From the NCBI RefSeq assembly GCF_007988825.1, contig NZ_BJUW01000001.1, positions 248,001 through 312,000 on the forward strand: DNA of 64,000 nt, in the 5' to 3' direction. Numbering within the stretch: the stretch's first letter is position 1; the number at the start of each line of letters is the position of its first letter. A program made the translations under genes and the position numbers. Shown piece after piece: positions 21,339-29,689 of the stretch. This DNA comes from Microbacterium aerolatum (GTDB lineage: Bacteria; Actinomycetota; Actinomycetes; Actinomycetales; Microbacteriaceae). The notes under the pieces were generated by a model. That model did no database searches. It was given only the letters and a program-made list of their open reading frames with translations, and was not told the origin of the DNA.

Positions 21339-21354
21339 CGGACGCGCTCGTCCG
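21339..21354 (+). repeat. hairpin after atpC
   Basis: CGGACG and CGTCCG form a 6-bp stem with a 4-nt loop, 12 bases after the atpC stop. There is no T-run, so a terminator role is only possible. Confidence 0.3.
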
Positions 21355-21402
21355 TCACCATCTCGGTGGCGGGCGGGCGCGTTCTCGCCTGTACGGGAAC
21401 CC

Positions 21403-22149
21403 ATGAAGATCCTTCTCCCTCCCTCCGAGACCAAGCGTCCCGGCGGTTCCGGCGCCCCGCTGGCGCTCGAAGCACTGGCACTTCCCGACCTCGCCTCCCG
21501 GCGTGCTGAGGTCGTCGACGCGCTCGTGCAGCTCGCGCACGATCCCGCCGAGTCGAAGCGCGTCCTCAAGCTCAGCGACCGCCAGCTCGACGAGATCTCG
21601 CACAATCGCGTGCTGCGCAGTGCGCCCACCATGCCCGCCGTCGACCGCTACACCGGCGTGCTCTACGACGCGCTGGACGCCGCCTCGCTGAGCGCACCGG
21701 CGCGCAGGTGGCTGGGGGCGCACGTCTGGGTGCATGCCGCGCCGTTCGGACCGGTCGGCGCGCTCGACGGCATCCCGTCGTATCGCCTCGCGGCGGGCAC
21801 GTCCCTCCCCGGCGTCGCGCCGCTTCGCAGGCATTGGGCGGATGCCGTGAGGGCCGTCATCGCGCAGGAGGAGCCGGATTTCGTCCTCGACCTGCGCAGC
21901 GAAGCGTATGTGGCGCTCGGGCCCGTGCCGGCATCCGTTCCATCGGCGTACGTCCGCGTGGTGACGGAGCAGGGCCGCGCACTGAACCACTTCAACAAGA
22001 AGGCCAAGGGCGAGCTCGTCAGGGCACTGGCCGAGGACCGCCCCCGGGCACGCGGATTGCGCGGCCTGGAGACCTGGGCGGCGTCCAGCGGGATCCTGAT
22101 CCGCCGTGCGGAAGAGGACGGCGTGATCGAGCTCGTCGTCGCGTCCTGA
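21403..22149 (+). CDS. yaaA: YaaA (DUF328) peroxide-stress family protein
   Basis: A 248-residue protein beginning MKILLPPSETKRPGG, the diagnostic N-terminus of the family. The E. coli member lowers free iron and protects DNA during peroxide stress; structures show a DNA-binding-like fold. Later family motifs are L-R-S-E-A-Y and N-H-F-N-K-K-A-K-G. It follows the ATP synthase operon at 76 bases. Confidence 0.88.
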   Translation: MKILLPPSETKRPGGSGAPLALEALALPDLASRRAEVVDALVQLAHDPAESKRVLKLSDRQLDEISHNRVLRSAPTMPAVDRYTGVLYDALDAASLSAPARRWLGAHVWVHAAPFGPVGALDGIPSYRLAAGTSLPGVAPLRRHWADAVRAVIAQEEPDFVLDLRSEAYVALGPVPASVPSAYVRVVTEQGRALNHFNKKAKGELVRALAEDRPRARGLRGLETWAASSGILIRRAEEDGVIELVVAS

Positions 22150-22168
22150 CGCCCGCCGCGTGTGGCTG

Positions 22169-22196
22169 TTGCAGTCGTTCACAGTCGCGCTAGTGT
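22169..22196 (+). promoter_or_regulatory. promoter of the DUF5684-like gene
   Basis: TTGCAG (22169-22174) and TAGTGT (22191-22196) are spaced by 16 bases, a good -35/-10 pair. It leads into a leader of about 38 bases with GGAGG before ATG 22242. Confidence 0.55.
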
Positions 22197-22241
22197 GTTT
22201 CACGCGATGCGGAATGCGTCGCAGACTCCACGGAGGGGCTT

Positions 22242-23066
22242 ATGAGTTCTTATTACTACGACACTGGTGCGGCGGCAGTCCTCGGCATCGTGATCCTCTT
22301 CAGCTTCATTTTGGCGATCGCCGCCTACGTGCTGACGTCGCTGTTCCTGATGAAGATCTTCGAGAAGGCCGGCGTCCAGGGCAAGTGGCGCGCGTGGGTC
22401 CCGGTGTACAACAGCATGATCTTCCTGAAGCTGGGAGATCTGAGCCCCTGGCTGTTCCTGTACGCGCTCGGTGCCACGATCCTGCTCAGCTGGATCCCCG
22501 TTATCGGACAGATCCTCGGATTCGCCGCGTTCGCGCTGATGGTGCTCGCCGCGTACCGCGTCGGGCAGAAGCTGCAGAAGGAGGGCGCATGGGTCGTCCT
22601 CTACATCTTCCTGTCGATCGTCTGGCTCGGCATCATGGCCTTCGACAAGTCGCGCTGGAACGCGCACATCCCGCCGGCACCGTGGGGTGGGAACGCCTTC
22701 TTCGGTGACCGCACGGTCTGGGACGGCATCCCGGTCCAGCCTTCTGCAGCACCGGCGCCCGGTGCAGCGCCCGGCTACGGCGCCCCGCAGGGCTACGCGC
22801 CGCCGCAGGGTTACCAGCAGCCCGGTTACCAGCCGCCCGGCTACCAGCCGCCGGCGCCCGGTGCTCCTGCAACGCCCCCGGCGCCTCCGTCCGCACCGGT
22901 GACACCGCCGCCGGCTCCGAGTACGCCGCCCGCTGCGCCGACCACTCCGCCGGGCGCGCCGACCACTCCGCCGACGACGCCGCCTCCGGCCGCACCGCCG
23001 GCACCGCCGGCACCGCCCGCGGGTCCGAACCAGCCGCCGGCGAATCCCAACCAGCCGCCTGCGTGA
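22242..23066 (+). CDS. membrane protein with proline-rich tail (DUF5684-like)
   Basis: A 274-residue protein. Residues 1-130 hold three or four membrane segments with the conserved K-A-G-V-Q-G-K-W-R-A-W-V-P-V-Y-N-S segment seen in DUF5684 proteins; the function is unknown. Residues 165-274 are a disordered Pro/Gly/Ala tail with repeated G-Y-Q-P-P units, probably extracellular or wall-spanning. GGAGG precedes ATG 22242. A strong terminator follows. Confidence 0.7.
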   Translation: MSSYYYDTGAAAVLGIVILFSFILAIAAYVLTSLFLMKIFEKAGVQGKWRAWVPVYNSMIFLKLGDLSPWLFLYALGATILLSWIPVIGQILGFAAFALMVLAAYRVGQKLQKEGAWVVLYIFLSIVWLGIMAFDKSRWNAHIPPAPWGGNAFFGDRTVWDGIPVQPSAAPAPGAAPGYGAPQGYAPPQGYQQPGYQPPGYQPPAPGAPATPPAPPSAPVTPPPAPSTPPAAPTTPPGAPTTPPTTPPPAAPPAPPAPPAGPNQPPANPNQPPA

Positions 23067-23075
23067 CATCGAATC

Positions 23076-23116
23076 GGCGCGGGGCTCTCGATCTGATCGA
23101 GGCCCCGCGCCGTTTT
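23076..23116 (+). terminator. intrinsic terminator
   Basis: GGCGCGGGGC (23076-23085) pairs with GCCCCGCGCC (23102-23111) in a 10-bp GC-rich stem. GTTTT follows the stem. It ends the DUF5684-like transcription unit. Confidence 0.85.
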
Positions 23117-23131
23117 CGTGCCGCGCTCCGA

Positions 23132-23137
23132 TAACGT
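23132..23137 (+). promoter_or_regulatory. -10 box of a predicted leaderless mRNA (phosphatase leader)
   Basis: TAACGT lies exactly 6 nt before ATG 23144, the start of a 14-codon leader reading frame. Confidence 0.4.
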
Positions 23138-23143
23138 AGGTGT

Positions 23144-23188
23144 ATGGCCCGACACGCCGCCTCCCGCACGGAGGCCCCATTTGTCTGA
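23144..23188 (+). CDS. possible 14-residue leader peptide overlapping the phosphatase start
   Basis: ATG 23144 opens a frame reading M-A-R-H-A-A-S-R-T-E-A-P-F-V and stops at TGA 23186-23188. The stop overlaps the first codons of the phosphatase (TTG 23181) in another frame. If transcription starts at the -10 box just upstream, ribosomes on this frame would end on the phosphatase start and could re-initiate. Sequence-only prediction. Confidence 0.35.
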   Translation: MARHAASRTEAPFV

Positions 23189-24038
23189 GACGACCACGCA
23201 TACCCACCGCGTCGCCGTAACCGACCGTGATGAGATCACGCTGACCTGGGCAGGCGTCACCGACACCGGCCTGCGCCGTGACAACAACCAGGACGCGTTC
23301 CTCGCCGAGTACCCCCTGTTCGTCGTCGCCGACGGCATGGGCGGTCACGCGGGTGGTGAGATCGCCAGCCAGAGCACCGTCGCGCGGCTGAAGTCCGTCG
23401 TGGAATCCGGCGAGGTGACGACCGGGGCGATCGAAGACGCGCTCGTGCGCGCGGTGGAGGACATCGCATCGCATCCCGACACGACCGACGAGGGGACGGG
23501 CACCACGCTGACCGGCGTCTTCTTCGACATCGTCGAGGATGAGCCGCGCTGGGTGTCGCTGAACATCGGCGATTCCCGCGTTTACCTGCTGCGCGAACAG
23601 CGTCTGGTGCAGGTGACCACCGATCACTCGGTCGTCCAGGAGCTGATCAGCTCGGGCCGCCTCAGCCCTGAGGAGGCGGAGGGGCACCCGTACAGCAACG
23701 TCATCACCCGCGCTGTGGGTGCCAGCGAGCTCACCCCGCCCGACTACCTCGGCATCGAGGTGCTGGACGGCGACCGGTTCGTGATCTGCTCCGACGGACT
23801 GACGAAGGAGCTCACCGACTACGGCATCCAACATTTCCTTCGCGAGCACGAAGAACCCGCCGAAGCGGTCGACGCGATGCTGGCCGCCGCCCTCGAGAAC
23901 GGCGGCAGGGACAACGTGACGCTGATCGTGGTGCAGGTGGAGCGCACGGGCGAGACAGACGACGGGTCGGATGCCGACACGGCGAGGATCACGACGGTAG
24001 AGGACTCGTCCTCCACATCCGACGAGGACGACCGATAG
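23181..24038 (+). CDS. PP2C-family serine/threonine protein phosphatase
   Basis: A 285-residue metal-dependent phosphatase of the PstP/PrpC type, opposing Ser/Thr kinases. Motifs in order are R-D-N-N-Q-D-A, D-G-M-G-G-H-A-G-G-E, G-T-G-T-T-L-T-G-V, N-I-G-D-S-R-V-Y, and G-G-R-D-N-V-T; their aspartates bind the metals. There is no C-terminal membrane segment, so the protein is soluble. TTG 23181 is chosen because GGAGG lies 5-9 bases upstream. No kinase gene is near; the next gene is a FtsK-type ATPase. Confidence 0.88.
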   Translation: MSETTTHTHRVAVTDRDEITLTWAGVTDTGLRRDNNQDAFLAEYPLFVVADGMGGHAGGEIASQSTVARLKSVVESGEVTTGAIEDALVRAVEDIASHPDTTDEGTGTTLTGVFFDIVEDEPRWVSLNIGDSRVYLLREQRLVQVTTDHSVVQELISSGRLSPEEAEGHPYSNVITRAVGASELTPPDYLGIEVLDGDRFVICSDGLTKELTDYGIQHFLREHEEPAEAVDAMLAAALENGGRDNVTLIVVQVERTGETDDGSDADTARITTVEDSSSTSDEDDR

Positions 24039-24076
24039 CGCGCAGAGCTGTGGACAACGGCATCCGCTGATCCGCG

Positions 24077-24095
24077 TTCCCCTGGAATGGGGGAA
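24077..24095 (+). promoter_or_regulatory. hairpin covering the ribosome-binding site of the FtsK-type gene
   Basis: TTCCCC (24077-24082) can pair with GGGGAA (24090-24095). The right arm contains the ribosome-binding site and the A of the start codon, so the stem could limit translation. Confidence 0.35.
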
Positions 24096-26932
24096 TGGAT
24101 CCGGATCCCCTGACGCTCCCCGTTGCCGCCGCAGAACCGGCGCGGCAGCCCGTGCCCGTCCTCGCCGCCGTCGTGCCGATCGCCGGTGGCGTCGTGCTGT
24201 GGCTAATCACCGGCTCGGTGTTCGCGCTGTGCTTCGCCGCCCTCGGTCCGCTGATGATCGTCGCCGCGCTCCTCGACGGAGTGCGTACGCGTCGACGCAC
24301 GCGGCGCAGGGCGGCACAGGATGAGGCCACGGGATGGAGCCGCGCCGAGCAGGAACTGCGCAGCCGCCACCGACGAGAGCGCGGTGAACTGCGACGCGTG
24401 CACCCGGATGCCGCGGCCAACCTTCAGGAGCCGCCGCTGCGCGACCTGCAGCCAGTCGACGAGACGACGCCCATCGTCATAGGTTCCGGATCGCGACGCA
24501 GCGGCCTGCGCGTGACGGGGGAGGAGAGCGATCGGACGAGGGCGTTCCGGGAGCGCGCAGCTCGTCTCACCGACGCTCCGCTCGTGGTGCCGATGGGGCG
24601 GGGCGCGTGTCTGCGCGGACCTGCACCGGTCGTAGAGGCAACGGCACGCGCACTTGTCGTGCAGCTGTGCCTGCGCCATTCCCCCTCACAGCTCGCGATC
24701 GGCGGAGCAGGCATCGAGGCGCTGGGGTTGAGCGGCTTCCCGCACGCCGGCCGGGCTCACCGCGGCGCGTGGCGGCTGGCAGTCACCTTCGGTGAAGACG
24801 ATGCGGCCGATGCGTCAGCTCAGCTCAGGTTGTGCGCGAAGGACGGTGAGGTCCCCGAGGGCGTTACCACGGTCGTCGACATCGCGGATCCCGCGCATGC
24901 GCGCCTGCGGACGACCTCCGGCATCGAGGAGATCACGGTGGAGTGCGTCTCGCGCCCGCAGGCGGTCTCGATCGCCGAGACGAGCGTGGTGCGAGAGGGC
25001 GAGTCGGCTCGGCTGCCGGATGCCGTCGCGCTCGGCGAACTGGATCTCGCGACCGATCCGGGCAGCACAGGCCTTGCCGCGTCGATCGGCCGTACCGAGA
25101 ACGGGGATCTGCTGCTCGACCTCGTCGAGGACGGGCCGCACGCGATCGTGACCGGGATGACGGGCTCGGGCAAGAGCGAGCTCCTCGTCACCTGGATCGC
25201 GTCGATCGCGCGTGCCCACAGCCCCGAGACCGTGTCGTTCGTGCTCGCCGACTTCAAGGGCGGGACGGCCTTCGACCCGCTGCGGGATCTGCCGCACGTC
25301 GCGGCCGTCGTGACCGATCTCGACGAAGAAGGAGCACGGCGGGGCGTGGAGAGCCTGACCGCCGAGCTCCGTCGCCGTGAAGCAGTGCTAGCCGACGTCG
25401 GAGCGCGGAACATCGCCGAGGCGGACGGTCGGCTCGGCCGGCTCGTGATCGTCGTGGACGAGTTCGCGGCGCTGCTGCAGGAGCATCCCGACCTCGCTGT
25501 CGTCTTCACCGACATCGCGGCACGAGGGCGCGCGCTCGGAATGCATCTGATCCTCGGCACGCAACGAGCGGCGGGGGTCATACGCGACGCGCTGGCGGCG
25601 AACTGCCCGCTGCGCGTGAGCCTGCGTGTCACGGAAGCCGCCGACAGCAGGCTCGTGATCGGCTCGGACGATGCCGCGAGCCTCCCCGGAGGTGCGGGAT
25701 CGCGCGGGCTGGCGTTCGTGCGCAGGCCGCAGGACTCCGACGCCGTCGCCACGCGGATCGCGCTCACCGGCGCAGGCGATCTGCGCGCGGCCGGTACGCG
25801 ATGGGCAGGTGCTGCCGCGCCCTCAAGCCCGTGGCTCCCTCCACTGCCGCGTCGCCTTCCGCTGGAAGACCTCTCGCACCCGCATGATGACCAGCGAACT
25901 CTGATTCTCGGGCTGTGCGACGAGCCCGAACAGCAGCGGCAGATTCCGTTCACGCTGCGGGCAGGCGTCGACCGGGGGATCGCCGTCGTCGGTGGCGGCG
26001 GTTCCGGCCGTTCGGCGGTGCTGTGGCTCCTCGCCGCGCAGTGCGACGACGCTGTGCTGATCCCGTCCGAGCCGGAAGCAGCCTGGGACGTGATCGCGGA
26101 TCTCGACGAAGGATCGGGCGGCTCGCCACGTCTCGTGCTGTGCGACGACATCGATCGGCTCGTGTCCGAGTTCCCCGCCGAGCACGGTCTGCTGGTGCTG
26201 GAGCGTCTCGAGAAGCTGATCCGTTCGGCCACCGCACGGGAGAGCACAGTGGTCGTCACGGCCGCACGCGTGACGGGGCAGCTCGCCCGCGTCATCGACG
26301 CGCTGCCGGTGCGGATGCTGCTGAGGACCACCACGAAGCTCGAGCACCTGGCAGCGGGAGGAGACAGCGACGGCTACCTCCGCGATCGGCCGGCAGGACG
26401 CGCGCGGGTCGGTGACAGGGAGGTGCAGATCGCCTGGACCGATCGCTCGCCGGACATCGTCGTCTCTGCGCCGGCGGTGTGGGAGCCTCAGGCGCACGTC
26501 GTCGGCGTCGTCGCACACGGCGTGCGACGTGTCGTCGAGGGGCTGCGCACCGCGCATCCGGATCGGGAAGTGATCCCGGTCGGCGACGAGTCCGCCGCTG
26601 TCGAGACGGCGCGGCGGATCATCGTCGGCGACGCGGAGAGCTGGCAGCGGCAGTGGGCGCTGTGGCAGAGGATCCGCGCGGAGGGGGAGATGCTCGTGCT
26701 CGCCGAATGCCCGACCGAGCTGCGCACTCTCGCCGCGTGCCGCGAACTCCCTCCCTACGCCGAGACGCACAGGGGTCGCGTGTGGAGCATCGTGGACGGT
26801 CATGCGCCGCGTCGCCTGGTCGTGCCGCAACTCGACCCAGCCTCGCGACGCACCGATTCCGTCTCGCGGCGCACCGATTCCGTCTCGCGGCGCACCGATT
26901 CCGTCTCGCGGCGAGTCGAGCCCGCGCCGTGA
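24095..26932 (+). CDS. FtsK/SpoIIIE-type (EssC-like) ATPase
   Basis: A 945-residue protein. Two membrane segments lie near residues 22-65. A complete FtsK domain has Walker A G-M-T-G-S-G-K-S at 354-361, A-D-F-K-G-G-T-A-F, and Walker B L-V-I-V-V-D-E-F near 450. A second, weaker P-loop domain has G-G-G-G-S-G-R-S near 633. Two or more P-loop domains behind an N-terminal membrane anchor fit the EssC/EccC motors of type VII secretion better than the DNA pump FtsK, but no WXG100, EccB or EccD gene is in the window. The C-terminus ends in three copies of R-R-T-D-S-V-S. It may share a transcript with the phosphatase. Confidence 0.8.
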   Translation: MDPDPLTLPVAAAEPARQPVPVLAAVVPIAGGVVLWLITGSVFALCFAALGPLMIVAALLDGVRTRRRTRRRAAQDEATGWSRAEQELRSRHRRERGELRRVHPDAAANLQEPPLRDLQPVDETTPIVIGSGSRRSGLRVTGEESDRTRAFRERAARLTDAPLVVPMGRGACLRGPAPVVEATARALVVQLCLRHSPSQLAIGGAGIEALGLSGFPHAGRAHRGAWRLAVTFGEDDAADASAQLRLCAKDGEVPEGVTTVVDIADPAHARLRTTSGIEEITVECVSRPQAVSIAETSVVREGESARLPDAVALGELDLATDPGSTGLAASIGRTENGDLLLDLVEDGPHAIVTGMTGSGKSELLVTWIASIARAHSPETVSFVLADFKGGTAFDPLRDLPHVAAVVTDLDEEGARRGVESLTAELRRREAVLADVGARNIAEADGRLGRLVIVVDEFAALLQEHPDLAVVFTDIAARGRALGMHLILGTQRAAGVIRDALAANCPLRVSLRVTEAADSRLVIGSDDAASLPGGAGSRGLAFVRRPQDSDAVATRIALTGAGDLRAAGTRWAGAAAPSSPWLPPLPRRLPLEDLSHPHDDQRTLILGLCDEPEQQRQIPFTLRAGVDRGIAVVGGGGSGRSAVLWLLAAQCDDAVLIPSEPEAAWDVIADLDEGSGGSPRLVLCDDIDRLVSEFPAEHGLLVLERLEKLIRSATARESTVVVTAARVTGQLARVIDALPVRMLLRTTTKLEHLAAGGDSDGYLRDRPAGRARVGDREVQIAWTDRSPDIVVSAPAVWEPQAHVVGVVAHGVRRVVEGLRTAHPDREVIPVGDESAAVETARRIIVGDAESWQRQWALWQRIRAEGEMLVLAECPTELRTLAACRELPPYAETHRGRVWSIVDGHAPRRLVVPQLDPASRRTDSVSRRTDSVSRRTDSVSRRVEPAP
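26846..26908 (+). repeat. three tandem 21-bp repeats at the 3' end of the FtsK-type gene
   Basis: Three nearly identical 21-bp units encode R-R-T-D-S-V-S three times. Only one base differs among copies, so the expansion is recent or kept by slippage. Confidence 0.9.
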
Positions 26933-26935
26933 GCG

Positions 26936-28048
26936 TCAGAGCACGGTGTCCAGCGGTCGGGCCTCCAGGCCGTGCGCGACCGCGACTCCCTCGTTGACCA
27001 CAGCGCCCCCGGCCACGTTCAGACCCGCGGCGAAGGCGGCGTCGGCCCCCAGCGCGCTGCGCCAGCCGTGTGCGGCGATCCTGCGCACGTACGGCAGCGT
27101 GGCGTTCGTCAGCGCAGAGGTCGAGGTGTTGGGCACCGCCCCCGGCATGTTCGCGACGCAGTAGAACACCGTGTCGTGCACGGCGAAGGTCGGATCGGCA
27201 TGCGTGGTCGGTCTGGTGTCCTCGAAGCATCCGCCCTGGTCGACGGCGATGTCCACGAGCACGCTTCCCGGGCGCATCTGCGCGACCATCTCGTTAGTGA
27301 CGAGCTTCGGGGCGCGCGCGCCAGGGATCAGCACCGAACCGATCACGAGATCGGAGTCCAGCACCGCCCTGCGCAGGTCCAGCGGGTTGGATGCCGCGGT
27401 CTTCACCCGGCCGGCGAAATGATCGTCGAGCATCCGCAGCCGCGGGATGTTCGTGTCGAACACTGTGACATCCGCGCCCATGCCGCTGGCGATCACAGCC
27501 GCGTTCGCACCGGCGACGCCGCCGCCGATCACGGTCACTCGCGCCGGGCGCGTTCCGGGCACGCCTGACATCAGCAGCCCGAGACCGCCGTTCGAGCGCA
27601 GGAGAGTGTTCGCGCCGACGAGCGGAGCGAGACGGCCGGCGACCTCGCTCATGGGGGCGAGCAGGGGAAGGCTGCCGCCCGGGAGCTGGACGGTCTCGTA
27701 AGCGATCGCCGTGACGCCGTCGGCGATGAGCCGGTCGGTGAGCGGCCGGTCGGCGGCCAGGTGCAGGTACGTGAACAGCGTCAGATCGTCGCGGAAATGG
27801 TCGTACTCGCTGGCGATGGGTTCCTTGACCTTCAGGAGCAGTTCGGCGCGCTCCCAGACCTCGGCTGCGTCATCCAGCAGCGTCGCGCCCGCGTCGGCGT
27901 ACTCGCCATCCGGCATGGATGACCCGACACCGGCGCCGGACTGCACGAAGACCTCGTGACCTGCGGCGACGAGGTCGTGCACTCCCGACGGCGTCAGAGC
28001 GACGCGGTACTCGTTGTTCTTGATCTCGGTGGGGACGCTGATCCTCAT
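26936..28048 (-). CDS. ald: alanine dehydrogenase
   Basis: A 370-residue NAD-dependent enzyme interconverting alanine and pyruvate plus ammonia. Catalytic candidates are the lysines in L-L-L-K-V-K-E-P (73 and 75) and the histidine in T-Y-L-H-L-A (96). The NAD fold has V-I-G-G-G-V-A-G, and the signature D-Q-G-G-C-F-E is present. The gene lies 56 bases after the asparaginase on the same strand. A 5-bp hairpin (28065-28080) sits in that gap, before the GAGGAAA ribosome-binding site. Confidence 0.95.
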   Translation of the reverse strand: MRISVPTEIKNNEYRVALTPSGVHDLVAAGHEVFVQSGAGVGSSMPDGEYADAGATLLDDAAEVWERAELLLKVKEPIASEYDHFRDDLTLFTYLHLAADRPLTDRLIADGVTAIAYETVQLPGGSLPLLAPMSEVAGRLAPLVGANTLLRSNGGLGLLMSGVPGTRPARVTVIGGGVAGANAAVIASGMGADVTVFDTNIPRLRMLDDHFAGRVKTAASNPLDLRRAVLDSDLVIGSVLIPGARAPKLVTNEMVAQMRPGSVLVDIAVDQGGCFEDTRPTTHADPTFAVHDTVFYCVANMPGAVPNTSTSALTNATLPYVRRIAAHGWRSALGADAAFAAGLNVAGGAVVNEGVAVAHGLEARPLDTVL

Positions 28049-28104
28049 CGCGATTTCCTCTCCACCCTCTCCATCGAGGGATTGTGCGGCCCCGGGTCAG
28101 GGCA

Positions 28105-29100
28105 TCAGATGCCGGCGCCGGGACGGATCATCCCGACGTCGCTCCCACCACCGAGGACGGCGAGGGGAAGTTCTTCGGCCAGCGCGGCCACATCGGCGTC
28201 GCTGAGGGCTCCGGCACGCGCCAGGAGCGTCGCCGCGACGATCGTCGCTGCGCGTCCGGCGCCGTCGAGCATCTTCACGGCGACGGTCGCGCCGTTCGGG
28301 GCGACCATGACCATGACACCCTCCGCGCCGCCCTTCGCGAACACGCCGAGCTTCTCGATCGCGATCGTGTCCGGTCGGCCGGGGCCGTCGATGGTCCAGG
28401 GGTTCTCCTTGACGGCGCGCACGAGGGCGCCGGCGACGCGGTGCAGCGCGAACGGAGAGCGCTCCGAGGCCGTGCCGATGCGATGGATGCCGCGTGCCAG
28501 GCCGGTGAGCGTGATGGCGTGGACCGGGGCACCGCAGCCGTCGACCGAGCTGTGCGCGATCTTCTCGCCGGTCAGCCGCTCGACCACCTCGCGGATGTGC
28601 ACCTGCAGCGGGTGGGTCGGGGCGAGGTAGCCCTCGGTCGGCCAGCCCGTCGCGACGCAGGCGCGCAGCATCGCGGCGTGCTTGCCGGAGCAGTTCATGC
28701 GGATGCGGGTCTGCTGGCCGTGCTCGCGGACGAGCTCGTCGCGTGTCGCGGTGTCGCCCGGCCATGCGGGCGGGCAGGCGAGCGCGTCCTCGGTCAGGCC
28801 GCCACCGGCGAGGACGTCTCTGACGACGTCGGCGTGCCGATCGGTGCCGGCGTGGCTCGCTGTGGCGAGTGCGAGCTGCGTGCCTTCGAGATCGGCACCC
28901 GCGGTGATGCACGCGACGGCCTGAAGCGGCTTCAGGCTGGAACGGGGGAGGAACAGGGCGTCGGGATTACCGAGCCTCCGGACGACCTCGCCATCCGGAG
29001 AGAGCACGATCGCGGCGCCGGCGTGGCGGGATTCGACGAATCCGCTCCGTTCGACGACGGCGAGTTCAACGGCATCCGCGACGGTAAGAGTCTCCAGCAC
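28105..29100 (-). CDS. type II-like asparaginase (thermolabile family)
   Basis: A 331-residue protein of the bacterial asparaginase II family (PF06089 type), which releases ammonia from asparagine. Visible markers are R-S-S-L-K-P-L-Q-A near residue 53, A-S-H-A-G, N-C-S-G-K-H-A-A-M, and D-G-C-G-A-P. The serine and lysine of R-S-S-L-K-P are thought to be catalytic. GTG 29100 has no ribosome-binding site but a -10 box 6 nt upstream. With ald it could form an amino-acid nitrogen unit. Confidence 0.85.
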   Translation of the reverse strand: MLETLTVADAVELAVVERSGFVESRHAGAAIVLSPDGEVVRRLGNPDALFLPRSSLKPLQAVACITAGADLEGTQLALATASHAGTDRHADVVRDVLAGGGLTEDALACPPAWPGDTATRDELVREHGQQTRIRMNCSGKHAAMLRACVATGWPTEGYLAPTHPLQVHIREVVERLTGEKIAHSSVDGCGAPVHAITLTGLARGIHRIGTASERSPFALHRVAGALVRAVKENPWTIDGPGRPDTIAIEKLGVFAKGGAEGVMVMVAPNGATVAVKMLDGAGRAATIVAATLLARAGALSDADVAALAEELPLAVLGGGSDVGMIRPGAGI

Positions 29101-29106
29101 CGCTCC

Positions 29107-29112
29107 AGCCTA
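29107..29112 (-). promoter_or_regulatory. -10 box of a predicted leaderless mRNA (asparaginase)
   Basis: On the minus strand TAGGCT lies exactly 6 nt before GTG 29100. Confidence 0.5.
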
Positions 29113-29159
29113 TCCGGGGATGCCGTGCGACGCCGTCTGCGGCATGCGAGACTGGCGCC

Positions 29160-29633
29160 ATGGCTCTGGGAGAACACCGCTACGCGCTGACCGCGACCTG
29201 GACGGGAGACCTCGGCACCGGGACGAGCGGCTACCGCGAGTACGCCAGGGACGTCACGCTGTCGGTCGATGGCAAGCCCGATGTCCTGGCATCCGCCGAC
29301 AAGCCGTTCCGCGGCGATGCCACCCGATGGAACCCGGAGGACATGCTCCTGGCGGCGCTGTCCGAATGCCACCTGCTCTCGTATCTGCTCGCCTGCGTCA
29401 CAGCCAGCGTCGTGGTGGTGTCCTATCGCGATCGCGCCACCGGCGTGATGACGGAGGACGGGCGCAGCGGGGGAGCCTTCACGGACGTGCTGCTGCGGCC
29501 CGAGGTCGTCGTTGCGGAGCCTGCGATGATCGAGCGCGCCGAGCACGCGCACGAGGAGGCGCATCGGATGTGCTTCATCGCGAACTCGGTCAACTTCCCG
29601 GTTCGCCACGAGGCCGTGGTGACGTCCCGCTGA
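29160..29633 (+). CDS. OsmC family protein
   Basis: A 157-residue OsmC/Ohr-type protein, a family of thiol peroxidases for organic hydroperoxides. The two catalytic cysteines are visible: C70 in L-S-E-C-H-L-L-S-Y-L, and C137 in R-M-C-F-I-A-N-S-V-N-F-P-V. The N-P-E-D-M-L-L-A-A-L segment is typical. ATG 29160 lacks a strong ribosome-binding site. The stop codon forms the first bases of a dispersed repeat. Confidence 0.88.
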   Translation: MALGEHRYALTATWTGDLGTGTSGYREYARDVTLSVDGKPDVLASADKPFRGDATRWNPEDMLLAALSECHLLSYLLACVTASVVVVSYRDRATGVMTEDGRSGGAFTDVLLRPEVVVAEPAMIERAEHAHEEAHRMCFIANSVNFPVRHEAVVTSR

Positions 29634-29689
29634 CCCTTCGACGGGCTCAGGGACCGCTCGGATGAGCTGCGCTCAGCGGGGCGTCCGAG
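29631..29689 (+). repeat. dispersed repeat and hairpin between convergent genes
   Basis: Bases 29631-29656 match 4621-4646 inside hom with one mismatch. A nested hairpin follows: CTCGGA 29657-29662 with TCCGAG 29684-29689, and inside it TGAGC 29663-29667 with GCTCA 29671-29675. It may end transcription from both sides. Confidence 0.65.

Noticed and set aside
26846-26908. CRISPR-like repeats after the FtsK-type gene
   Set aside because: The three units are directly adjacent, coding and have no spacers.
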